Below, one piece after another: positions 29,258-36,683 of a DNA stretch of 42,472 bases (the first letter of the stretch is position 1; each line of letters starts with the position of its first letter). Where the stretch lies: the NCBI RefSeq assembly GCF_001435775.1, contig NZ_AZFK01000011.1:1-42472 (forward strand). Reading direction: 5' to 3'. The stretch comes from Limosilactobacillus ingluviei DSM 15946 (lineage in GTDB: Bacteria; Bacillota; Bacilli; Lactobacillales; Lactobacillaceae). The notes beneath the pieces are model-generated. The model worked only from the letters and a program-made list of their open reading frames with translations, was not told the DNA's origin and ran no database searches. The translations under genes and the position numbers were made by a program.

Positions 29258-29392
29258 GTAAAATAATGCAGCAGTATGGAGCAAGCTCGTCAACAGCCTG
29301 ATGCCAACTTGGTGTTTCTAGTACCCCAGCTGCGAGGGTGAACGATCTGATCAGGCTGCACGAATGTGAACCATACAATCGGCTTATTTTAC
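29258..29392 (+). promoter_or_regulatory. rpsD leader, likely S4 autoregulatory RNA
   Basis: The leader folds as nested stems: GTAAAATAA/TTATTTTAC (29258-29266 with 29384-29392), GTATGG/CCATAC (29274-29279 with 29371-29376) and CAGCCTGAT/ATCAGGCTG (29294-29302 with 29350-29358). In B. subtilis S4 binds the rpsD leader and shuts off its own synthesis. The position and large closed fold here suggest the same mechanism, though I inferred the fold by eye. It fills most of the 300-base gap between ezrA and rpsD. Confidence 0.65.
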
Positions 29393-29423
29393 TCCAATTC
29401 AAAATATTTGGAGGAATTTAATT

Positions 29424-30032
29424 ATGTCACGTTACACTGGTCCAAGCTGGCGGTTATCCCGTCGTCTTGGGGTTTCACTTTCTGGTACTGGTAAGGAATT
29501 AGCACGGCGCCCATACGCTCCTGGTGACCACGGGAACGACCGTCGTGGGAGCATTTCTGAATACGGGACGCAATTGCGCGAAAAGCAAAAGCTGCGTTTC
29601 ATGTACGGGATGACGGAACGGCAATTTAGCAACCTCTTCAAGCGGGCCGGCAAGATCAAGGAAGGTACTCACGGTACGAACTTCATGATCCTGTTGGAAC
29701 GGCGGTTGGACAACATGGTTTACCGGCTTGGGTTAGCCACTACTCGGCGCCAAGCTCGTCAATTGGTTAACCACGGCCACATCATGGTTGATGGTAAGCG
29801 GGTTGACATTCCTTCTTACGAAGTTAAGGTAGGCCAAGTAATCTCCGTTCGCGAAAAGTCCAAGAACTTGGAAATCATCAAGAACGCGGTTGAAGCTGTT
29901 GTCGCTCGTCCTTCCTACGTGGAATTTGATGCTGACAAGCTGGAAGGTTCCTTGACGCGGCTCCCAGCCCGGGAAGACATGAATGCTGACATCGACGAAG
30001 CCCTCGTCGTTGAATTCTACAACCGTCACTAA
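29424..30032 (+). CDS. rpsD: 30S ribosomal protein S4
   Basis: Primary 16S rRNA-binding protein that nucleates assembly of the 30S body and guards decoding fidelity. The 202 residues hold the N-terminal region [15 protein letters not shown], which lacks the zinc-binding cysteines of some S4 forms. The S4 RNA-binding domain is at about 93-155 ([36 protein letters not shown]). The C-terminus is [26 protein letters not shown] site precedes the ATG. Monocistronic, with a structured leader and its own terminator, as usual in Firmicutes. Confidence 0.98.
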   Translation: MSRYTGPSWRLSRRLGVSLSGTGKELARRPYAPGDHGNDRRGSISEYGTQLREKQKLRFMYGMTERQFSNLFKRAGKIKEGTHGTNFMILLERRLDNMVYRLGLATTRRQARQLVNHGHIMVDGKRVDIPSYEVKVGQVISVREKSKNLEIIKNAVEAVVARPSYVEFDADKLEGSLTRLPAREDMNADIDEALVVEFYNRH

Positions 30033-30052
30033 TCCCATTAGGACGGTTACCC

Positions 30053-30085
30053 AAAACACCGGCAAATTTGTCGGTGTTTTTTTTT
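30053..30085 (+). terminator. Terminator of rpsD
   Basis: Arms AACACCG/CGGTGTT extended by GCAAA/TTTGT, then a run of nine T residues. Confidence 0.9.
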
Positions 30086-30097
30086 GCAAAAAAGAGA

Positions 30098-30208
30098 GTG
30101 GGAAATAACCTGCTCGGTAAGCCGGATGGATAAGCTAGAACGAAGGTTGGCGCGGTACGCATCGTTCTTCGTTCGTACTTATCCACTAGGCTTGCGGTTA
30201 TTTCCCAC
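30098..30208. repeat. 111-bp long inverted repeat between rpsD and the DUF1304 gene
   Basis: Perfect 13-bp ends GTGGGAAATAACC/GGTTATTTCCCAC are followed inward by near-complementary 18-base arms (AAGCC and TGGATAAG are shared) and then GAACGAAG/CTTCGTTC around a short centre. Almost the whole element would fold into one long hairpin, symmetric on both strands. There is no reading frame. It looks like a dispersed intergenic hairpin element or a very small MITE. Repetition cannot be shown from one copy in this window. Confidence 0.65.
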
Positions 30209-30226
30209 GTGATCTGGGTAATATTC

Positions 30227-30270
30227 AAAAAACAGAGGCTGGAAGAAAACTGTGTTTTCTCCCAGCCTCT
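30227..30270 (-). terminator. Terminator of the DUF1304 gene
   Basis: Minus-strand arms AGAGGCTGG/CCAGCCTCT continued by AGAAAAC/GTTTTCT, then six T residues (30227-30232). GAGGCTGGGA-type terminators are frequent in lactobacilli. Confidence 0.85.
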
Positions 30271-30289
30271 TCTCTGCTTAATTTTCTGA

Positions 30290-30661
30290 TTAGCCTAGCC
30301 AAGCAGCCAAAACGGCTCCCTCCGCCAAGACGGCAGGCAACATTTGTAACACCCAGACCTTTTTGCCGACGGTTAACCCACCGTAACCAGCAACTACAAT
30401 CACAAATAGTAGTAACAAGCTCCAAACCTCAAACCGGACCGCCCCACTAAAGAACCACAGCGTGCTAATCAATAAGAGACCCAACATGCCATTATAGATT
30501 CCCTGGTTAGCCATTGCGACCCGCGCTTCTGGCTGACGCGCGTATTCTTCACTCAAACCAAAGGCCTTGGCTTGTTGGTGCGGCTTGGCAAACATTTCGA
30601 GCACCATAATCCCAAGATGCTCTAAACCAACCAAGCAGACTAAGCCAATTGCAATCGTCAC
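30290..30661 (-). CDS. DUF1304 family membrane protein
   Basis: A 123-residue protein with four membrane helices (about 2-22, 53-70, 76-95, 100-121). DUF1304 features are seen: the early LEHLGIMVLEMF motif, the FGLSEEYARQPE loop and the NQGIYNGMLG segment. Function of the family is unknown. The start is GTG with GGAGG seven bases before. It follows the kinase gene by 23 bases on the same strand, so it is probably co-transcribed with it, and it ends at its own terminator. Confidence 0.85.
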   Translation of the reverse strand: MTIAIGLVCLVGLEHLGIMVLEMFAKPHQQAKAFGLSEEYARQPEARVAMANQGIYNGMLGLLLISTLWFFSGAVRFEVWSLLLLFVIVVAGYGGLTVGKKVWVLQMLPAVLAEGAVLAAWLG

Positions 30662-30684
30662 CTTAACTCCTCCCCTTCAAGCTT

Positions 30685-31491
30685 TTATTCGGTCATTGCT
30701 GCCCAATGATTAATTGGACCATATTGATGGCCCACCGTCAAGCCATTTGCAATTGCAGCATGCACCAATTTATTTGCCCGTCGGATAGCTGCGGCGACGG
30801 TCGCCCCCTTGGCCAACTCAGCAGCAATAATCGCCGAAAAGCTGTCTCCCGTCCCGTTAACGCGATCAGTCGGGACATATAGTTGCGTCAGCCAAAAGGT
30901 CGTTTGATCCTCTAGACGGACAAAATCTTTGACCGGCGTCGTTTGTCCTGCCACGTGTTGGCCCTTGATCACCACGTTCTTTGCCCCTAGCGCTTGTAAT
31001 TCTTCTGCCGCCGCCTCAATTTCAGCCGGCGTAGCCAACTCCTTACCAGTCAATTTCTGGGCTTCAAAAAAGTTAGGCGTTAAAACGGTCGCCAACGGGA
31101 TAATCCGTTCCCGGAATAATTCATAGGACGATTGTTCCAACAGCATCGCCCCATGCTTGGTAATGATGACCGGATCAACTACCAGCGGCCCGAACTTGGC
31201 TTCATCGTATGAATCGGCCACCACGTTAATCACTTCATCGTTGGCCAGCATCCCGGTCTTAGCGGCGCGAATTTGAAAATCCGCCGCTAACACTTCAAAT
31301 TGCTTGGCAATAAATTCTGCCGGCATGACTTGACTCGCATAAATACCGTGTGAATTTCCCGCTACCGCTGCGGTTAAGATCCCGTGACCATAAACCTGAT
31401 CTGCAAAAAAGGCATGTAGGTCCGCGGGCATTCCCGCACTCCCGTCCGAATCGTGCCCCGCAATCGTCAACGCTTGAATTGTTTGTTCCAT
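30685..31491 (-). CDS. Pyridoxal/hydroxymethylpyrimidine kinase (ThiD-like PdxK)
   Basis: Ribokinase-like kinase of 268 residues. The N-terminal IAGHDSDGSAGMPADL corresponds to the substrate loop of ThiD-type kinases, and the C-terminal NGTGDSFSAIIAAEL carries the catalytic Asp and anion hole. The family includes ThiD, which phosphorylates HMP and HMP-P, and a ThiD-like PdxK of Firmicutes that makes pyridoxal 5'-phosphate; many lactobacilli annotate it as the latter. No thiM or thiE lies nearby, which slightly favours vitamin B6 salvage. GGAGG lies nine bases before the ATG. Confidence 0.85.
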   Translation of the reverse strand: MEQTIQALTIAGHDSDGSAGMPADLHAFFADQVYGHGILTAAVAGNSHGIYASQVMPAEFIAKQFEVLAADFQIRAAKTGMLANDEVINVVADSYDEAKFGPLVVDPVIITKHGAMLLEQSSYELFRERIIPLATVLTPNFFEAQKLTGKELATPAEIEAAAEELQALGAKNVVIKGQHVAGQTTPVKDFVRLEDQTTFWLTQLYVPTDRVNGTGDSFSAIIAAELAKGATVAAAIRRANKLVHAAIANGLTVGHQYGPINHWAAMTE

Positions 31492-31534
31492 TCCACATTC
31501 CTCCGTCAGACCTGAAGTTCCTGTTTTTAATGAT

Positions 31535-31562
31535 ATTTTAATTCTATCATAAGGATTGTCAA
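31535..31562 (-). promoter_or_regulatory. Promoter of the kinase-DUF1304 pair
   Basis: Minus strand: TTGACA (31557-31562), 16 bases, TAAAAT (31535-31540). Confidence 0.7.
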
Positions 31563-31589
31563 ATGTTGAATTGAATATTTTGATCTTTT

Positions 31590-31609
31590 TGTGTCAAGCG
31601 GTTGACACA
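31590..31609. promoter_or_regulatory. Palindromic operator candidate over the -35 of the YczE-like gene
   Basis: TGTGTCAAGCGGTTGACACA: perfect 8-bp arms around GCGG. The right arm contains the -35 TTGACA. A repressor bound here would block RNA polymerase. The cognate regulator is not evident nearby. Confidence 0.55.
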
Positions 31610-31630
31610 GAACTAAAAGAAGCATAGAAT
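31602..31630 (+). promoter_or_regulatory. Promoter of the YczE-like gene
   Basis: TTGACA (31602-31607), 17 bases, TAGAAT (31625-31630). Confidence 0.75.
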
Positions 31631-31675
31631 CAATGATCGTAAAGTGAAGTTTTTCACCAATAGGAGGAAAAAGAC

Positions 31676-32404
31676 ATGCAAGAATCCCACGTGGTCAATA
31701 CCCGGTCGATCTCAATGACCGCCAGTATTGCTTATTTTGCCCTTTCGATTGTCATCAATTCGATGGGGAATGTGTTAACCCTTGTGACAAGTTCACATAT
31801 TCACCCCCAATTTCTGGGGTCAGCTTATTGGACGGCGGCCGAAAACAACCTCGGTTATGCTATTTTAGGTAAGGATAACCCCTTAGCGTTATTCTGGGCC
31901 TTTATGGTTCTAGGAATGTTAACGTCCGTTTTAAACGCCATCCTAATGAAGAAATGGGATTGGAAACGGATTGGCGGGAATTTTATCTTTATGTTACCCT
32001 TCTCGATCTTTATCCAATGGTTCTCCAACATCTTTAATCGGATCATGCCCGACGCCCATTCCCTTGGGATGGTCATCTTGTACGTGGCCATCAACTTTTT
32101 AGGGGTGGCATTCATCGGGGTAGCCATTTCAATCTACCAACGGGTCAACCTCGTGCTTCACCCGGCTGATGATTTATACCAGATTTTGCGGTTCCGCTTT
32201 TGCAAGGGAAATGCCACCATTTCCATGTGGATGTCTTATATTCCGCCAACGCTGTTTGCCCTAATCGCATTACCAAAGATGGGCTTAGCCAACTTCGGGT
32301 TGGGGACCATCTTTGCTTTACTGTTCCAAGGCGCGATTACCGGCTGGGCTGATCAGCATATTTTTGGTCGCTTAACCCACCAGGCCTTAGACCTTGGCAA
32401 CTAA
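31676..32404 (+). CDS. YczE/YyaS/YitT-like membrane protein
   Basis: A 242-residue protein with about six membrane helices and short loops. The N-terminal IAYFALSIVINSMGNVLTLV and the central AINFLGVAFIGVAISIYQRV resemble the YczE/YyaS/YitT group, whose biochemical role is unknown. An AGGAGG site lies before ATG 31676. A Cys and charged residues cluster in the loop RFRFCKGN. The gene has a strong promoter with a palindromic operator candidate and may be co-transcribed with the VOC gene 32 bases downstream, hinting at stress- or ligand-induced expression. Confidence 0.7.
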   Translation: MQESHVVNTRSISMTASIAYFALSIVINSMGNVLTLVTSSHIHPQFLGSAYWTAAENNLGYAILGKDNPLALFWAFMVLGMLTSVLNAILMKKWDWKRIGGNFIFMLPFSIFIQWFSNIFNRIMPDAHSLGMVILYVAINFLGVAFIGVAISIYQRVNLVLHPADDLYQILRFRFCKGNATISMWMSYIPPTLFALIALPKMGLANFGLGTIFALLFQGAITGWADQHIFGRLTHQALDLGN

Positions 32405-32436
32405 GTTTTACACTGATTTGAAAGGAAGTTTTACTA

Positions 32437-32844
32437 ATGGCATTTAACAAGAGTTTAGCAGGTTACTTTGATGATTTACAACACGTCGGCATGCCAACCG
32501 ATGATTTGCCAAAGACGGTCGCATTTTGGGAAAAACTCGGCTTTAAAATGACCGGGAACTTTGATACCGATGACCAAGGCAACCAAGTCGTCTTCATGAG
32601 CTATGCCCACTTGACCCTTGAAATCTGGACCGGGGATGGCGCGGTCCACCAAACTGGGGCCATCAACCACCTCTCCTTAAATACCAGCGATGCCGATGCG
32701 GCATTTCAAGCTGCCAAGGCCGCTGGCTTTAAGATGAAGGAAACGGAAGTACAACACCTCGACTTCTGGGACCACGGGATCAAGTTCTTCAACATCGAAG
32801 GCCCCAACAGTGAGACGATCGAATTTTGCGAAATTGTCAAGTAA
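32437..32844 (+). CDS. VOC family (glyoxalase-like) protein
   Basis: A 135-residue vicinal oxygen chelate fold of two beta-alpha-beta-beta-beta modules. All four expected metal positions can be seen: His near 17 (LQHVGMP), Glu near 66 (LTLEIWT), His near 80 (AINHLSL) and Glu near 128 (ETIEFCEI). It could be a real metalloenzyme such as a lactoylglutathione lyase-like or resistance protein; the substrate is unknown. AAAGGAAG precedes the ATG by eight bases. A bidirectional terminator follows. Confidence 0.85.
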   Translation: MAFNKSLAGYFDDLQHVGMPTDDLPKTVAFWEKLGFKMTGNFDTDDQGNQVVFMSYAHLTLEIWTGDGAVHQTGAINHLSLNTSDADAAFQAAKAAGFKMKETEVQHLDFWDHGIKFFNIEGPNSETIEFCEIVK

Positions 32845-32861
32845 CCAGTAAGGAAAATAAG

Positions 32862-32898
32862 GAAGCAGTTGGCACACACGCGCCAACTGCTTCTTTTT
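32862..32898. terminator. Bidirectional terminator
   Basis: Perfect 12-bp arms GAAGCAGTTGGC/GCCAACTGCTTC with an eight-base loop and T run, between the VOC gene and the convergent regulator gene. Confidence 0.9.
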
Positions 32899-33739
32899 AT
32901 TGTAAACCATCAATTTCTGCTTGCACTGCTTGGGCTTGAGCTTCTTCACCGTTAATCAACAACAAGCTCTTGGCAATCGTAAAGTTTTGCAAGGCCGTTG
33001 CCCGGTCCGCTAATAATTCCGCCGCCTTTGCCGTGATTTGGTAGTAATCACTTAGCAAGAACATCGTCAGGTCTTCCCGGCAGATGTCAATCCCGCGTCC
33101 AGCAATTGTCATCGCATCATTCGGCTGCTTCAGCTTCAAGTAGAGGTCGGCAATGTTGCGGTAAATGATAATCCATTGCCGCTTGCCCCCCGTTAATTGC
33201 TTTTCGTCAATCAACGTCACGGCCCGCTGCAAGAACTTCAACGCCCGCTCTTCATTGCCCCGCTTTTCGTAAGCCATTGCCATCCCCACGGTTGTTAAGG
33301 CCCAGTAGATATTGGCACTCATGGTTGAGAACTGGGTGAGGATCAATTCAAAATTGAAAATAGCCTCGTCAACTTGACCGGTTGCCACTTGCAAGACCCC
33401 TAACAGGTAGTAGTAACGTTGCTTATCAAAGTCATTTTGCAATTTCTTGACTTTGATCTTCTTTAAGCGGGCTTCCGCTTCTTCGTAGTCCTCTTGGACA
33501 ATCAGCAGGCTGATTTCATCGAATTGCGAAGTCATTGAAACATCGTCATTTTCGATAATCTTATCAACCGGAATATCTAAGCGGGCACAGATCGCCGTTA
33601 AAATATTCATCTTCGGAATCCGATTCTGCTTTTCCATTAAACTAATGGTGGCTTGCGTACAGATCCCTTCCGACAATGCCGTTTGGGACAGGCCCCGCTT
33701 CCGGCGAATTTGCTTTAAAACATCACCTTTTAAACGCAT
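32897..33739 (-). CDS. HTH (XRE)-TPR transcriptional regulator, RRNPP-like
   Basis: A 280-residue protein with a Cro/CI-type helix-turn-helix at about 7-62 (LKQIRRKRGLSQTALSEGI, QATISLMEKQNRIP). About five tetratricopeptide-like helix pairs fill residues 75-275 (for example YYLLGVLQVATGQVDEAIFNF and GMAYEKRGNEERALKFLQRA). This is the layout of Rgg/PlcR/PrgX (RRNPP) peptide-binding regulators. I found no secreted peptide gene with a ribosome site next to it, so the signal is unknown and it may be an orphan. AAGGA lies six bases before the ATG. Promoter elements are weak. Confidence 0.8.
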   Translation of the reverse strand: MRLKGDVLKQIRRKRGLSQTALSEGICTQATISLMEKQNRIPKMNILTAICARLDIPVDKIIENDDVSMTSQFDEISLLIVQEDYEEAEARLKKIKVKKLQNDFDKQRYYYLLGVLQVATGQVDEAIFNFELILTQFSTMSANIYWALTTVGMAMAYEKRGNEERALKFLQRAVTLIDEKQLTGGKRQWIIIYRNIADLYLKLKQPNDAMTIAGRGIDICREDLTMFLLSDYYQITAKAAELLADRATALQNFTIAKSLLLINGEEAQAQAVQAEIDGLQ

Positions 33740-33934
33740 AATGATTCCTTCTCCCTATGGTATTCGCCTGGTAACAAATACCGTTTTTTATTTCTTGACC
33801 ATACTTTACCACAAAAATTATGTGAGTGAAAAACATAAGCCTTAAAAAATATAACATATTCTTTTTTAATAAGAAAGAGTAATCAATCAACTTATGCTTT
33901 GCGGGGTTTGCTTCCCAAATCTACTTATGATTTC

Positions 33935-33977
33935 AAAAAAGAGTGGGTGATCAACAGATAGTTAATCACCCACTCTT
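33935..33977 (-). terminator. Terminator of ddl
   Basis: Minus-strand 17-bp arms AAGAGTGGGTGATTAAC with GTTGATCACCCACTCTT (one G-T pair), then six T residues at 33935-33940. The rest of 33740-34036 is AT-rich with no supported gene. Confidence 0.85.
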
Positions 33978-34036
33978 AATTTAACGCCTGATTCTCATTA
34001 TTTCTTCAATCACCCGTTAAATATTAATAAGAAATC

Positions 34037-35170
34037 TTAATGGTACCGTTTTTCCCCAACGTGTTCTTCACCCAAGCTCTTGAAACTATAACTAATCTCG
34101 TTGTTGTGGTTAAACTCTTCAATCCCCAATTGGATCAAGCGGTCAATCAATTCTGAGTAATCAATCCCCGAAATCTTCCACATTTGCGGGTACAGACTGA
34201 TGTTGGTAAACCCTGGCAAGGTGTTGGGTTCCCCTAAGTACGGGACATCGTTTTGGTCGACCAAGAAGTCTAAGCGCGCCATCCCCTTTAATTCCAAGGC
34301 CTTGTACGCTTTGAGCGCCATCGCGGTAATTTCTTCACGCAACTTGTCGGACGATGGTACCGGCAAGTCAAAGACCACGCCAGAAGCATCAACGAACTTA
34401 TTGTTATAGTCGTAGAAATCATCACCTGCTGGAACGCTGATCCCACCCAACTTCGAAGCAATCGGTTCTTCATTTCCTAAAATCGAAATTTCAATTTCCC
34501 GTGGGTGATCCAAGCCTTGTTCAACTAACACCTTAAAGTCATAGCCAAAGGCATCGGCCAAGGCCGCATCATATTCGGCCGCACTAGTCACCTTATGAAT
34601 CCCAACTGAAGAACCTTGCTTGGCTGGCTTCACAAAGACCAAGCCCCCCAATTCTTCTTCAATCCGGTGCCATGGGTAATCAGCCCGGTTATCCGGCGTC
34701 AAGAGGATGTATGGGGTATTGCGAATCCCCGCGTGGTCTAAGATCCGCTTGGTCAAATCCTTGTCAAAGGCCATCGCTGACCCCGCAATTCCCGTCCCGA
34801 TGTATGGCTTCTTTAGCAACCGGAATAAGCCTTGGACCGTCCCGTCTTCACCGAGGTTCCCGTGAATGACTGGGTAGAAAAAGTCAATTGGCCCGGCCGC
34901 TTCTAAAACCTTGATTGGAGCCAATGGTGAATCCAAGTCCATCTTCGCGTAGGCTTCTTGCACGACTTGGTCCTCCGGTTCCCCATCAAAAATTCGCCGG
35001 GAAGCTTCGTCATCGATCAAGATCCCATCTTTGGTAAACATGAAAAGCTTAACGTCGTACTTTTCTTTATCCATCGCATCGTAAATGTTGTGCGCGGATC
35101 GCTTGGAAACATCGTGTTCAGAAGAGTTCCCCCCAAATAAAAGGGCGACGTGAAGTTTATCTTTTGCCAT
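34037..35170 (-). CDS. ddl: D-alanine--D-alanine/D-lactate ligase
   Basis: ATP-grasp ligase that makes the terminal dipeptide, or depsipeptide, of the wall precursor. The 377 residues show the N-terminal LFGGNSSEHDVS, the ATP-binding KPAKQGSSVGI (181-191) and the C-terminal EPNTLPGF. In the omega-loop motif DDFYDYNNKFVDASG, residue 259 is Phe (codon TTC, 34394-34396). E. coli DdlB has Tyr216 here, and D-Ala-D-Lac ligases of Leuconostoc and vancomycin-resistant lactobacilli have Phe. The enzyme therefore very likely prefers D-lactate, giving intrinsic vancomycin resistance. AAAGGAG lies before the ATG. Confidence 0.95.
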   Translation of the reverse strand: MAKDKLHVALLFGGNSSEHDVSKRSAHNIYDAMDKEKYDVKLFMFTKDGILIDDEASRRIFDGEPEDQVVQEAYAKMDLDSPLAPIKVLEAAGPIDFFYPVIHGNLGEDGTVQGLFRLLKKPYIGTGIAGSAMAFDKDLTKRILDHAGIRNTPYILLTPDNRADYPWHRIEEELGGLVFVKPAKQGSSVGIHKVTSAAEYDAALADAFGYDFKVLVEQGLDHPREIEISILGNEEPIASKLGGISVPAGDDFYDYNNKFVDASGVVFDLPVPSSDKLREEITAMALKAYKALELKGMARLDFLVDQNDVPYLGEPNTLPGFTNISLYPQMWKISGIDYSELIDRLIQLGIEEFNHNNEISYSFKSLGEEHVGEKRYH

Positions 35171-35223
35171 AACTATCTCCTTTATTCAATTGTCAATTTA
35201 AAACCGTAACTCTTGGAAACTAT

Positions 35224-35229
35224 ATTATA
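35224..35229 (-). promoter_or_regulatory. Extended -10 promoter of ddl
   Basis: Minus strand TGT-TATAAT, about 55 bases before the ATG; the -35 is weak and overlaps the end of the upstream gene. Confidence 0.55.
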
Positions 35230-35246
35230 ACATAAGCGCTACCATT

Positions 35247-36206
35247 TTAACCACGGTTTTCTTGTTCCATAATCGCCTGCACGACTTGGGCCGGCAAAGC
35301 ACTATCCAGCAATAATAACTGGAGCAAGTGCCGGTAGTTAAAAACCCGGTGCCAAGTTGCCGGCTTATTCGGGTCTTGTTTATCCATTTCCTGTCGCCAA
35401 GCCTTGAGATCTTCAATAAAATAACGCGCATACAACGGGTGCGTCTTTACTGCTTGGGCGATGAAAGCGGCTCCTTCATCCGGCTCGCCCATCGTTAATG
35501 GCGCCCGCAAGCGACGATAGGCCACCAAGTAGGCAGCTACCAAAAACAATTTATCGCCGCGGTTAAGCCGCTCGTCGGCACAAATTTCATTGCATAAACC
35601 GGCATAGGCCGCAAAGGTTTGCACCCATCCGGCCCCTTCCACAAAGCCCCGTAAATCCTTTTCTCCCAGCATCGCCACGACCAACCGATTACTGAGCCGT
35701 TTGAGAGTCGCAACCTCAATCTGGCGCTCCTGCTGGCGCGCCGCATATAAGACAAAACGCAGGAGCACTAAGGTCAAGCTGCGCGCGTATACCCCAGGAC
35801 TGTTGCGTTCCAGCAAATGATCGTATAAATACTTGCTTTGACTCAACTGGACTGCCAACCACTGCAACTGGTCATTGGTCAAACGATGATGATCAATCGC
35901 CCAGTTCATCCAGCTGACCACTTGATGGCGCAAGTGCCCGTCGGCCGTCTGGATCGCCACGAGTAAGTCAGCCAAAAAATCGTCTGACACGCTGCTGGCC
36001 TGCGGAGCGCCATCCGTCATCATCAAATGCATTTCGACAATAAAAACCGGATTGACCGTTGGCGTTTCCCGTGGGGTCCGCCGGTGCCCTTTCAGCTTAT
36101 CAGCTAGCTTGGCTAACTGATCCCGGGCTTCGTAATAAATTTCTCCCGCAGCTAATTGTTCGTGAATCATCACGGCTTGGCGTTCGAATTCACCAAATTC
36201 CTTCAC
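35247..36206 (-). CDS. DUF2785-like helical protein, unknown
   Basis: A 319-residue soluble, mostly helical protein rich in Ala, Leu, Gln and Arg. The segment GFVEGAGWVQTFAAYAGLCNEI resembles the GWxHAxAHxADLL core of DUF2785 proteins, whose function is unknown. No signal peptide, membrane helix or catalytic motif is evident. The start is GTG with AAGGGG eight bases before. It lies between the H-protein-like gene (49 bases upstream) and ddl on the same strand; no terminator is seen on either side. Confidence 0.65.
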   Translation of the reverse strand: MKEFGEFERQAVMIHEQLAAGEIYYEARDQLAKLADKLKGHRRTPRETPTVNPVFIVEMHLMMTDGAPQASSVSDDFLADLLVAIQTADGHLRHQVVSWMNWAIDHHRLTNDQLQWLAVQLSQSKYLYDHLLERNSPGVYARSLTLVLLRFVLYAARQQERQIEVATLKRLSNRLVVAMLGEKDLRGFVEGAGWVQTFAAYAGLCNEICADERLNRGDKLFLVAAYLVAYRRLRAPLTMGEPDEGAAFIAQAVKTHPLYARYFIEDLKAWRQEMDKQDPNKPATWHRVFNYRHLLQLLLLDSALPAQVVQAIMEQENRG

Positions 36207-36255
36207 TACCCTAACCCCTTTTTTCTGCTTTTCTTCATTCTAACACAGCCCGCTT

Positions 36256-36549
36256 CTAAACGGTGATCAGGCGAAGCAGCCAAGCACTCGTTTGCCCCGT
36301 TGGTTCAATCTGCCCTTGCCAACCCGGATTCAAGGCCACAACTTGGCCAGCGACCGGACTATTTAAAGTCACAATCCAATGTTGGGCTTCAATGGTGGCA
36401 AAGGGGAGGCCAACTTTTAAAACCGCCCCCGGCGCCGGAAAATCTAAAAAATATAATTTGCCCAGTTGGGTTAACGCCGTTGGGGTTAACCCCAGGGTGA
36501 TTTCATTACCCGTTCGTTTAACCCACCAGGGATCAGTCAAAGTTGTCAT
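36256..36549 (-). CDS. Glycine cleavage H-protein-like domain lacking the lipoyl lysine
   Basis: A 97-residue protein with the lipoyl/H-protein fold: LGLTPTALTQLGKLYFLDFP, then GLPFATIEAQHWIVTLNSPVAG (split in motif terms at PFA, IEA and SPVAG). In H proteins the motif ES(V)K carries the lipoylated Lys; here the aligned residue is His57 (IEAQH), so it cannot be lipoylated in the usual way. It is shorter than true GcvH (about 125). The start at 36549 has GGAGG seven bases upstream. No glycine cleavage genes are nearby. It may be a repurposed or regulatory relative. Confidence 0.7.
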   Translation of the reverse strand: MTTLTDPWWVKRTGNEITLGLTPTALTQLGKLYFLDFPAPGAVLKVGLPFATIEAQHWIVTLNSPVAGQVVALNPGWQGQIEPTGQTSAWLLRLITV

Positions 36550-36579
36550 CGCATTGCCTCCGTCCAAGTTAATGTTTTC

Positions 36580-36608
36580 AGTGTAGCCAGCCGCCCAGTC
36601 CTCGTCAA
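36580..36608 (-). promoter_or_regulatory. Promoter of the H-protein-like gene
   Basis: Minus strand: TTGACG (36603-36608), 17 bases, TACACT (36580-36585). Confidence 0.75.
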
Positions 36609-36624
36609 GCACCGGCTGGCATGC

Positions 36625-36630
36625 TAAAAT
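36625..36630 (+). promoter_or_regulatory. Extended -10 promoter of the PAP2 gene
   Basis: TGC-TAAAAT, about 54 bases before the TTG start, with a weak -35. It is back-to-back with the promoter at 36580-36608. Confidence 0.5.
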
Positions 36631-36683
36631 AAGGCCATTCACTAAATATGTAAAATTTCTCAATGTTCAAGGAGGCCTTTTCT

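Noticed and set aside
33894-33950. An 18-residue open frame (ATG 33894) near the HTH-TPR regulator that could be a signalling peptide.
   Set aside because: It has no ribosome site, no hydrophobic secretion signal of usual length, and runs into the ddl terminator hairpin.
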